Below, one piece after another: positions 39,988 through 51,179 of a stretch of DNA of 64,000 nucleotides. Source of the DNA: Seriola aureovittata. Lineage: Eukaryota > Chordata > Actinopteri > Carangiformes > Carangidae. The notes under the pieces were generated by a model that searched no databases, had not been told where the DNA came from, and saw nothing but the letters and a program-made list of their open reading frames with translations. The DNA lies in assembly GCF_021018895.1 (NCBI RefSeq), contig NC_079373.1:19041501-19105500 (forward strand), given 5' to 3'. Position numbers and translations under genes: made by a program. Positions within the stretch are counted from its first letter, which is position 1; every line of letters begins with the position of its first letter.

Positions 39988-40624
39988 TACATAGTCTTTC
40001 AGCGGTGGCATTTTTGGACATCTTCCCATCCGCATTACTGAAGCATGAGAATGAAATTGACAGTCTTGGGATGAAGGATGGCACAGCAGACACAAACAAC
40101 CGCTGCCAGCTTCCATGGCAAGTCTCAACAGACAATGGTTTAGGGCAGCCAAATGGCACAGTTGCAATGTCCTTCTTGAGCAATTTCCTCACAAATATTC
40201 GCACTTTTCTGTCGTGTTTTTGTCTGAGTGTTTGTGTGTCTGCTAGCGTTGGTGCATGGACTACGACAATATCTGAAATGTCTGTCATTCTTAGAAGAGG
40301 TCGTGATTTTCAGGATAAATTGAATTGCAATTATGAACATTTTTCACAGTGAAATGATAAGGGAATTGTGTTAATTCATTTGCAGATATCAATTATTTTA
40401 TGAGCCAGGGGATTGGGCACGCTCTGCCAGTTTCTGAATCTGACTCTTTACAACACCGAAAACAGAAGTTGCAGAAAAACAAGGAGGAAAAAGGTCAAGG
40501 GGAGGAAGAGAAAGAGACCGATAGAAGGAAAGAACTCTGTGACCTCTGGGCCCTGGCGAGGGCCAAAGAAATGGAGCTTATCTTGTTAATGTGGGGAAGA
40601 TAACCAAAATGCTCATCTGGCCGA

Positions 40625-40635
40625 AGAGAGAGAGC

Positions 40636-40674
<39 letters not shown>
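40625..40674. repeat. (GA)n microsatellite
   Basis: About 24 GA units with CGAGAC interruptions at the left. Confidence 0.93.
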
Positions 40675-40677
<3 letters not shown>

Positions 40678-41504
40678 CCTCCACTATAGCTGTATGCTGA
40701 CACTGTTCACTCCAGAGACTGGAGCCTGTTTATGCGTGTGTGGGAGCATGACAGCTGGACACACACGCTGGCACTCACTCAACTGTTGCACAAAAGTCCA
40801 ACTCAACACTTGTCATTCAAAAGCACATAATAACATCCACAGGGATCTGCGTATGGTTTATAAAAATGGAAAAACATGCAGAACAGAAGTTAGTGAAGGT
40901 GATTGTTCCCACATGGTTGTTTTTTTTTTTTGTTTTTTTTTACTTTTAAATCAATCATGTATTTATTTATTTATTTAATTAATTAATTAATTATTTATAA
41001 GTGTGAGATTTGAAAAAAAAAAAAAATCTTGTTGTGAAATTCGCCAGCTGATTTTAGTGTTGTTAGTCTATTGAGTTCTTTGAGCTGGTAGTTCGTTCAG
41101 CGCTTCTTGTATTGTTTATCTCTACCTGAAGAGAAATGTTGCCAGCCACTCCAACAGAGTCATCCAACAGAGTTATTTGAAGTGACGGATAGGTATGGAT
41201 CATGGCCTGCCTTGTAATTAAGAGAGATTGCTATTTTCCTCTTAGAATGGGCTCTCCTATCCTGATCTGTAATTATATGTTGTTCAAACATAGAGGGGAG
41301 TGTCCCTGGTTATTGTGCAGCCGGCTTTGTTCTGCCTCCACCACCACAACAAGTGCCAGCATAACTGATTGTCTGCCTTTTGTTTTAAAGTTTCAATTCT
41401 TTTTTAGTTTTTCACTAACAATAAAGTGTGTGTATCCAGGAGAATTAGTTTAACTGTGACAGGTTTGCATCCTTCACTCGGGGTAGGAAGGCAGTGTGTG
41501 TGTT

Positions 41505-41537
<33 letters not shown>

Positions 41538-44059
41538 GGTGCGTGTTTGTGTGTGTGTGTGTAGTCCCAGGTAGTGCCCCAGTGACCTCTGCATAGTGAC
41601 ACTGACGTGCAACAATGATGAATGCCCTGAGAGAGTGAAGTAAGGACCCACCTGGATAATGTTAAAGTTAAAAACTCAGAAACCTTAAACGTTACAAGAT
41701 GCTGACCTCCTTGTTTAATTAAGTGCAGCGTTTTGCTTTTAAACGTTTACTGCCACCCTCTTCACTCTTCCTGCAACACCTCCAATTAAATTTAGCCTTT
41801 AACAAATCCATGAATATTTCAGAGTAAAATACCGAAAGTGATAGAGGTCACCACTGCGGGAAAATGAAGATAGAGAGCAGTGATGTTTTACGCTGTCATT
41901 TGTATGAAAATGTGAATGGTTTAAAATCTTTAAAACTGAGCGGTCACAGGGTGTAACATTTGACCCCTGTGAATAAGTATAGCCCAGGCAGTCTCTGCAC
42001 CACACACAGAGTATATTTCAGTGTAAAGCTGTGACCCCCTTGTTTTCCAGTAAGAGGAAATTGTCATGCAATGACCCATTGACCACACTGGAAACCACTT
42101 CCCCCTTTGTTATGATTTTGTATGGCTTAACCACCTCATTTCCCATGTTCTGGCCCTGCAGAATACAGTCTACCCCACACATTTTGTCACATCCTCATTG
42201 CTCTGCCATTTCTCCCATCTCTGACCTTTCAGTGGTGTGTTGACAAAGACACCAAAAGCCTCAAAATTGCAAAACTTTACAAATGTAGCATCCAGAGCGC
42301 TCTATGTTTAGTGTGTGCGTGGGTTGTTCGAGCCTTCTCGTGCCTTTTAGGAGACGATCAGACATAGACCAAAGACAAACACTGACATTGTGCAGTTGTT
42401 TTTGTGCGCCCAAAGAGTTTGTTTTTGTCTCATCATGAATTCACAGCTTGTATTTCACACATTATAAACCGTGCCACACTCAATACTATTTGTTAAAAGT
42501 AAATCAAATCCAAGAATGATGATTAGGACAACTTAAGAAATCATAGACTTGATTAAGAAGAAGATTCAGTATCCCTGACCCTCTTTTCTTCTCCTCACAT
42601 AGTTTTACTTTGTAGAAACGCCACTAAAACTTCCACTTCATTGTTAATATGTCAGAACCTACGGTTACATAATTAGAAAAGCCTCCTCACAGCTCCTGGT
42701 TGATTAGGAATTAACAATTAGATAGTTTTGTGGGGCGCTGAAGAAACACAATCACCTCTTTATACTCTGCTGTAACCACCTCAGGGCCCATGCAAGGATG
42801 TAGATTGAATTATATTTTGCTTTATGAAATTAAGCTCTTTGGGGAAATTAGCCAAATGGTGATGTTTCTGTGTAATTAATGAGAGCAAGAGAGTGCTGGG
42901 TGCTCGAGCCCATACACACCACACACAGGAGTTTTGACTATTCCAGGGGGCCAGTACAGTTTGTCCTGGCCATAGAGGTTCTGTGGTATGACCCCCTTTC
43001 CCTCTGATTCTCCCTCTCTCTGTCTCTTTCTCTCAATCTCATTCCCCTCTCTCCATCCCTCTTTTCAGTCCACAGCAATTAGAGAGGCAAAGTGGGAGAA
43101 GAGGAATGTGTGAGCACGCTTTGTGGGGATTGGGAGAAAGAGAGAGGGAGTACAAGAGAGAAAGTGGGAGATAAAGAGAGAGGGAGAGATGAGAGAGAGA
43201 CACAGGAGGGGAGGAGAAGAAAGGAGAGGAGAAGGCCTGTCTTAATTGGCCTGTGTGGCCACGCTGGGCTGTGATGGTCTGGGCTTGCCAAACCCTGTGC
43301 CTCAATAGTTGGCCTGGCCTTACATGCATCCCGTGCATCCGGCCAACCACAACTAACTCTAGTGTGCTCTTTGGCAGTTTCCAATGTCAGGCCTGGGAGA
43401 GTTGTGCCACCCACATCTACACTCCGCTCCACAGTTCAGGAGGCCTCTCTGATGGGGATGGATGCATGGGTTTGGGTTTATGGTTTATTTGGCTCCACCA
43501 GTTTAGGTTGAGGTGGCATTCCTATGCTCCTTCTATTGTTTACTTATTTAGGATAATGTTATAGTGATTTTTATGTCTCGGCTACAGATTTAGATGCAGA
43601 TGTAAATTTAAATTTGACAACAAGTTAAAAATGCACCTACCCAAATTACATGCATACCTTGGACACGAAGACAAATAATTTTCAGCTGTCTACACTGTTT
43701 GGTTCTGCTGATATTTTCTGCAAAACTAAGTCATTAATGCACTGCAATCCCACATTAAAGCCTACACCGCACCGCTGTGGTGTCAGTTTTAATGATCTTG
43801 ATAAGATTGAACCAACACAGCAGTCAAAGTCAACAATTGGGAAAACAAGCATATGTCTTTGTTCACAGTGGCCCAGCGGCCCGGTTTAGCCTGTTTTGGT
43901 TGACTTATGCTGTGCCAGACGCTACCCTGCCAGGCACAGTGGTGACGTGATGTGCCCTGAGGACCAGAGAGTCCCTGATCTCATATCCAAGCTCTAGAGA
44001 GTCATACTATGTATAAACACCTGCTGGGAACAAGCTCAGTCCCAGAGCGCGTGCTGGAG

Positions 44060-44093
44060 AACACACACACACACACACACCCACACACACCCA

Positions 44094-44132
<39 letters not shown>
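44060..44132. repeat. (CA)n with CCCACAC interruptions
   Basis: CA repeat broken by three ACCC units. Confidence 0.93.
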
Positions 44133-44134
<2 letters not shown>

Positions 44135-45616
44135 GTCAGTAGGTTAAAAAAAAAAAAAGCAAAGCACAGTGAGAGTAAAGTGTTTTGTGTAACAGTGACA
44201 GTGCAGGATTCACTTGCTGAGAGAGAAAATATGTGAACATTTGCTTGCAGGATCAGTATGTGCATGATTGTGTGTGAACTTGTGTGCAGCCTCTAGCCAT
44301 CCTTCAGAAATGAACTGTTTTTGACAGCGTATGCTTCCAGCTGAGTGTTTTTCCCTCTTTGTGCAGGGGGATGGACTCCTTAGTAGGGCAATAAGGTTTC
44401 ATGAGACAGGCAAAGGTGATTTAATTGAGCGATTTATGACCATAAAACACAGAACACAAGATCCTCTGCAACGATAGCCGACCAACGTCTCCACTTTCCC
44501 AGAAGCAACACATGTGATTCTCATCACTGTAAAGCAGAACTTTGCACTACAGCCAGAGAAAAAGAGATTTCTGCCTCTCTTGGCTGTAAAGTTCAAACTC
44601 TTTGATGCCAACTTAAAGCAGAACTGAGAGCCACAGTAAACTGTGCTGCACCAAGTTAACCCCAATGCCCAAAACAGTTCCATTCTGGGAACAAAGATAC
44701 TATACTCGAAATCTGCCCGGTAACAGACATCCCATGGGTGGGTATGTGCATGCATGTCAACAATGAAAGGTCGTGCCATTTTCAGAATATGCATGTGATA
44801 ATTTGAGACATGTCGGTTACTAAACTTAGCCACTGAAGTGGAGCTTGCTCCAGTAGTTAGCAAGCCGCTGGAGGATGGAGGAATGGATGTACTGATGGGT
44901 GTGTCAAGAGGCAGTGAGAACAGGTCAGGTTTAGTGTGGCATGCAGTAGAGGAAGGACTGAGAAGTTGCGGCCAGCCTGCTTGCGACTCTGAGTGCTGAT
45001 TTCCACTTTGGCACACTCTGCACAATCACAGAGCAAGAGACAGACAGACAGAGACAGACGGACAGACATAGAGCCAGGCAGAGATGGAGACAGGGAGAGA
45101 GAAGAGAGGGGAGGGAGGGTGAGAGGAAGAGAGAGGGTGCTAAAAGCAGCTGGAGATTCTTTGCAAGGCCTTAAGATGTAATAAATCATTTACAGGGTAC
45201 ATACAGTTTAATTGATATAAAAAGATTTCAAAAATGGCCCTCAAGCTCAACTCACACAGAAAAGTGTTAACACACATCTAGGACAGGCAAATACACTGAA
45301 CAAAGCAGTAAATCTTTTAGACATTGTACGTTTGATAAAATGTTTTTTTTTTATTGATATTAAAAATGAAAGTACATGAATTGTGCATTTCGGACGTTCT
45401 AGCGTGCAGAGGTTAAATCAATAAAATACACACAGGCTGAGTGAGCTACTGACACAGAAAAAGTTGCCATTGCTCGGCAATATATCTCTTCATATTCAGC
45501 GAAAAGAAGTGGTTGTCTTTCACGCCATTCATTAGAACACTAGAGTAGCCTGTTTGAACATTACAATAGTGAATGAATGCAGTCCTAGCAGGAAAATATC
45601 GAATGAAATAAAAATA

Positions 45617-45652
45617 TAATAATAATAATAATAATAATAACAATAATAATAA
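45617..45652. repeat. (AAT)n microsatellite
   Basis: About 12 AAT units with one AAC. Confidence 0.93.
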
Positions 45653-46222
45653 TTGCACTGCCTGCTTTGTTGCACAACTGAAGTAGAATATAATTAGAGA
45701 CAGGACGCAGCCTTGATAATTGAGATCTCTCTGACAGAAAGAAGATATAAAGTAATGGGTTGACTCTCCACCACAGTATGGCGAGCATCCATTCAGTCTC
45801 CATATCATTCGGTGACGCATGACACAATGGAGGAGGAGGAAACTATAGTGTGGCACAGAATGACCTTGTTTCTGACATGGGCTTCAGTGGTTTGTTACAG
45901 AGAGCTGTATCATTGTGGCCAGGTACATGTAACAACCTCAGCTGCCCTTCCACAACAAGATTATCACTTACACTCAGCAACTACTCTACTTCTCCCTCGG
46001 AGAGCATAGATTGTTTTCTTTCTTTTTTTCTTTTTTTTTCCTGAGTGCTTTCAGAAATGGTTCAGCGTGACAGCCCTTCATCAAATGCATAATGGTTGGA
46101 TGATTGGAAGATTGTGAGGGGTGAATGGCAGGCTAACAACCCTGCACCCCTACCCCCACCATGCAAACACAGATATACACCGATGACGCATAAGATCAGG
46201 GACATTGTCTTCTACAGAGAAG

Positions 46223-46300
<78 letters not shown>
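46223..46300. repeat. (GATA)n microsatellite
   Basis: About 19 uninterrupted GATA units. Confidence 0.97.
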
Positions 46301-46301
<1 letters not shown>

Positions 46302-46839
46302 ACAGTGAGGTGTTGAGCGATGATAATCTCTCCTTGATAGACAATGACCTTTAGGTGACCTTTGATGGTTGCTAGCATCCTAACGACATCACTACCTCCA
46401 ATTACGGCACCGACACGTGTAAGTCACATGTAAGCTAAACCCGATACCTACAGCCGACCGGACATTTATGGCCTCGTGACCCAAACCAACACACGGCAGT
46501 GGCACTGGCACATCCGCAAGATGCTCCTTAGAAGATCATAGGACACCATGCGCAATTACAAAGACATGATTTAATGAAGGACTGATCATTCCCCCCGCCA
46601 GCAATACTAAAGTGGCTTTAAAAACATAGTGGGTTTGAGTACAATCAATGTTGAACAGTTATTTTTCCAATGATAAAAAGTCACTCACTGATGCTTTCCT
46701 TTTTCACAGACAACCCTGACAGGCTTCTGGAAATCCATGCAGACCAGCGTATTCAGAGTATGTGCCTATTTCTGTGACATAACATGCCTAAGCAATCCAG
46801 GCTATGCTGCTGTTAAAATATTAATTTAAAGTAACTATG
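46301..46839. other. Spacer downstream of igf2
   Basis: No proven gene. A 48-bp plus-strand stretch (46710-46757) is flanked by a strong acceptor and a strong donor and is discussed as a finding. Confidence 0.5.
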
Positions 46840-48708
46840 GCAAACAAAAAAAGGAGAAAAAAAAGACATTATTTTTGGTACAAAGCATCTACAAAAAAGC
46901 CTTACAACTCCAATTGGAAAACAGAGATCATACAAAATAAATCCGTCAGTTGAGCATCAGTGCTACGTATATTATTTGGACCAATTTTTCAAATATATTT
47001 TATAACAAAATAAATAATGCCTTTATACAGTGCCCTTATTTGTATTTCAACAAACACACAAAAAAGCTTGGCGGCTCATTACGCAAGATACAGCTCAGAC
47101 TAAAGGAAAATAACACAACGTCCCTGGAAACTAATTATATATCTATATTTATATATATATTTATATATATATATAGATGTATATATATATATATATTCAA
47201 GTATTTGTTTTCAGGCAAAAGCATGTGAATACTACTGATATACAATAAAAATAAAATGTTAGTTTGACATTATTGCTGTTTTTTTCCCTTTGAATTGAAA
47301 TTTTGTGCCTTTCTTTAGAACTGTAAAATAACATTATAACATTAACCATAGAAACAAAAAAAATGCCTAACTTGGAAAAACAGGAATGTCACGGTACCAG
47401 AAACTGACAGGGTTTTCCTTTTTTTCATTGAAACATTGATATGAAAAGAAAACAGAAAAAAAAAAGACAAAATAAAATATAATCATCATTATCCCACTCG
47501 CTCTTTGTCCATGCCATGTTACTTCCTGTCAGAGCAGTCTGCAAAGCCATGGCAAACAGGAAGTACTGTCCCAGAACTGTAGTACTGTCCCAATCCAGGC
47601 GGTCCACGGTGTCCCATATGTGTCCCCACACTGCTCCCTGTGTCCGGCAGCCTCAGAGGGACAGGAGGAACAGGGACTGGGTCTCAGGTCCCCCTTGCCA
47701 CTTAATGCTGGCAAGCTAGTGATGAGCAGCCGCTAGCACTGTGAGCCTAGATGCCAACACAGCCCATATCTTTTCTCAGTGACACTTCCCCCTTGACATT
47801 GCCACTGCCAGGAGCTCCCCCATATCCTTTATTTTCCATTTTTTAAAAGTCACACTTTCCTTAAAACGGAAAGTTTTAAAATTCATTCAAAGAAAAAAAA
47901 AACGTGCTTTTCAACCTCTTCTTTGAGTCCATTCCCAAAGCTAGCACCATGACATTTTTTTAAGCTACACGTTCATTGTTCATAAAAAAATAGTGCCATT
48001 TTTTTCTTTACTTTGACGTAATCCGTGGCAATGTGCAATTTTGCAGACTCTTTTCTGCTTTTTGTTTGTGATCAAAAGGTGCTGGAACAGGAATCTAATT
48101 TTACAAAATAATTCCTTACAGTGTGGAAGTCCCTTTATAGGTAGAGGTGCAAACTAATAAGAAAAAGAACTAAGTTTTCTTTTTGCCTCAGGAAAAATGA
48201 TGTGGAATGGATTCTTTCATGCAAGCTGCTCTTCACTTTCAGCTGTCTTCCACAAGGACAAAAAAACATTCCGCTGGGTGTCCTCTTGACACTTGCAAAC
48301 CACAGATCTCTTTCATCTTCTTTTCTCCCTTCCCTTTTCTCTTTTGCTTAAGGATCCACCTGAATTGCATTCAGCCGAATTGTTAACTTTTTGTTCATCA
48401 TTTGTGTTTGTGCCTTTTGTGTCAGTGACTGAAAGAGAGAGGGAGCGTAAGAGTTCAGACAGGAAGAATGTGAAGGCATGTTTGTGTGCCGGAGGAGGGT
48501 GGATGGGTGGGTTTGACGGGGGCATTAGAAAAGGGCCAGGGGGTCAAGAAGTAGTGGATGAGAGCAGGGGGAGGGATTGGTGGGCTCGGACAGGGCAGGG
48601 GAGGTCAGAGAGGACTGCCACAGAAATGACGTCAGAGACAAAGCTATAATCCCCTAGTCTTTTTTTCTCCCTCCAAACTCTTGTCTGTGCAAAGGGCTGG
48701 CAGCGGGC
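46840..48708 (-). other. igf2: Probable igf2 3' UTR (extent inferred)
   Basis: AT-rich stretch directly after the igf2 stop codon with no supportable gene. IGF2 transcripts commonly have long 3' UTRs, so part or all of this is probably exonic. It contains an (AT)n-rich patch at about 47135-47200 and A/T runs. The far end is not defined by sequence; the one canonical AATAAA that I found on the minus strand here is at 47833-47828. Confidence 0.45.
47828..47833 (-). terminator. Candidate poly(A) signal for igf2
   Basis: TTTATT on the plus strand reads AATAAA on the minus strand, about 0.88 kb downstream of the igf2 stop. No cDNA evidence is available, and a longer 3' UTR using a variant signal is equally possible. 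Confidence 0.3.
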
Positions 48709-48948
48709 TCATTTGTGGTTGACATAGTTGTCCGTGGCGAGCAAGACGGGAGGCAGTTTGCTGGGAAGGCTGATCAGGGGCCTGTGGAAGATTGCTTGCT
48801 CCTGTGCTTTGATCTTCTCCGCCTGCTTCCGAAACTTTTTGGCCCTCAGGATGGCGGGGACACCCCTCCGGAGCCGCTGGGCCGCCTTCCTCTGCCACAC
48901 CTCGTATTTGGAATACTTCACGGTCACATGCTGCTTCCTTGGGACTTC
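48709..48948 (-). CDS. igf2: igf2 coding exon 4 (E peptide and stop)
   Basis: The acceptor is CAATAG|GAAGTC. It encodes 79 residues (137-215) of the E peptide, rich in Arg/Lys ([18 protein letters not shown]) and ending TDNYVNHK, then TGA at 48711-48709. The E peptide is removed by proprotein processing in this family. Confidence 0.95.
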   Translation of the reverse strand, partial: EVPRKQHVTVKYSKYEVWQRKAAQRLRRGVPAILRAKKFRKQAEKIKAQEQAIFHRPLISLPSKLPPVLLATDNYVNHK

Positions 48949-50078
48949 CTATTGTGGCGTGCAGGCGAAAATAGAGGAAAAAGGGAAAAGAGGGAGTCAG
49001 TTCATTAGGGGTGATAAGATACGGTGCAAGTGCTTATTACAATGGAGGAAAGCTTTGTTTATTTTCATTGTTGGGCCACTCAAATGGAAATCAAATGTCA
49101 TTCTTATAGCGCCGAGCGTCATAACAGACTCGCCTTGCCTCTGACTTGCCCTTGTTTTGGTTTCCTTGACTGAGAGAAGCTGTCAACAAGTGCTTAGTTC
49201 AGCCTCTTTAACATACTGTCAAAGGGAAGGGCGGTCACTCGCCTCATATACATATGAGGAGCACGTCGTCGTTCACCCAACGACCCGCTGAACTGACTAA
49301 CCTCCAGAGGCCGAATGAAACAACACATGAGGACAATGTCATTTTAAAGCCTCTACTCTCACATGGCAAACTCCTTTAAGCAGTGCTAGGTGCCGTGCTT
49401 GGGGACGAGACACTGAGACAAAGTGGGAGTGGTAGCGGCAGAGCTAGAATTTATGCGTGAGTAGCCAGTGCTCCATCTGAATGGCTTGTTTTGGTCCTGC
49501 CACTTGAAGAGTGTTTATCCCCCTTCATTCACTTCAGGCCTGCTCAATAGGCTAAACACAGCTGGCCCTCAGAGCAGCCTGTACCCATCAACTCTCCCTG
49601 CCCAGACAAACTAGGGACATGTCCCAACTAATTCCCTAGCAGCCTCTTTATTGCATTTCAGACAGAGGGTCCATTACGCTCCTCCTGACATTTGCAGTAT
49701 TTATTCAGTTTTTTCCTTGTTTACATCACCAGCAATCTCATACCACTGACACTGATTTTCTAACAAGTCAAAGCCGAAACATTATAAACATCTCTCTCTT
49801 CTTGTCTGAGAGAAGTGCTGGAGGGATTTTAAGAGGTCTGGGAAGCAGCCCCAGCTCTAGTCTTGTGACCACAGTGAAAAGACCTGAAACGCTTTGACGA
49901 TTCCCTTCATGTTTGTGACATATTTCAGAGAAGCTCTGCTGGCCAAGTCAGGTGTTTTTGACCACACAGATCGAGATGCATGCCAGTTTTGGAGAGCTTG
50001 CTGTTCCGTGACTAATAATCACACACTCAGAACACACAGTTTGTTACGGACCAGCAGACTCCACCATCTCACAGACTT

Positions 50079-50118
<40 letters not shown>

Positions 50119-51122
50119 ACACACTCACGCCTGTGAGTTAGACTCTGCCTTTTCCTGAATGTAATATGCCTTGACTGTCTTGTTGTTTTCCACGACGATC
50201 AGCACTTTACATGGAAGGTAACTGCTTACCAGCCACCATTTAACAAGATAAACCTGTCCTTGCGTGGGTTTCACTCTGTACTCAGTGTCAGGGACATAGG
50301 GGAAAGGCTCAGGGGTGAATGGAGGCGCACGAGATGAGGACAGATAGCAACGAGGATTAGCATTGTTTCCCATACTGATGTGTTGTTGTTGTTGTTGAGA
50401 TGTACCTGTTTTAGTGCGGGCATCACGGGAATGACCTGTAGAGAGGTGGCCGACACGTCCCTTTCGGACTTGGCGGGTTTGGCACAGTACTGCTCCAGCA
50501 GGTTGAGGTCACAGCTACGGAAACAACACTCCTCTACGATCCCACGGTTCTGGGGGCGCCGGTTGCTACCCCTGCTGGTTGGCCTACCTGAGGAGAGACA
50601 AAGTGAAGGATAGAGAAAGGCGATGAGGAGGGCGAGGTTAAGGCCTAAGGATACAACACTGGCATCAGTAATGAATCTGGGTTGTTTTTGCAGGATTACT
50701 TTGGCAATCATAGCAGTCCATGGAGCAAAGAGGATAAAAGGAAATCTATGACCAACAGCAACAAATCTTTTTGTTTGTAGAGGATAATCTGATCTGGCTA
50801 TCTGGAAGTCCTTTAATGAGTGAATACACAAGTAAACACCCTGCGCTGTAGACACTAAAAGAGAGTGACGGAGACAGCTAAGCTCTCAGACAGACCTTTG
50901 GGTGAGCGAATACATAAAATGGAAACTCTTCTGTGACCTTGTCCTTTGTCAAGTCAGCAGAGATAAAGAGGATGAGGAGGGAGAGAGGAGAGGAGGGGCA
51001 GGGAGGTAGAGAAAACAGGGATCAGTGCAGAGAGAGGGTGTGTGAGGGTCAAAACAGAGGGAAAGAATGCAAAACAAAAGAGGGGAGAGTGTAGACATGA
51101 GAGTAAAAGGTATAGAAGAATA

Positions 51123-51179
<57 letters not shown>

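Larger units (their letters stand above)
39988..46221. other. Gene-free region
   Basis: No gene. (GA)n at 40625-40674, (TTTA/TTAA)n at 40960-40999, TG repeats at 41496-41562, GA-rich 43130-43240, CA repeat 44060-44132, (AAT)n 45617-45652. The 208-codon minus frame at 44399-45025 is the longest in the window but is unrecognised. Confidence 0.55.

Noticed and set aside
44399..45025. 208-codon open frame on the minus strand, the longest in the window
   Set aside because: No recognisable domain, low-complexity Ser/Thr-rich start, no splice or promoter context. Likely chance.
1..46800. H19-like RNA or imprinting control region downstream of igf2
   Set aside because: H19 is known from therian mammals, and nothing here resembles a repeated CTCF array.
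48735..48760. Plus-strand GCAAGACGGGAGGCAG resembles mammalian miR-483, which is hosted by IGF2
   Set aside because: It lies in the antisense of igf2 coding exon 4, not an intron, and only a few bases match. miR-483 is known from mammals.
48715..49144. Plus-strand frames of 97 and 138 codons across igf2 exon 4
   Set aside because: Antisense shadows of the real igf2 exon.
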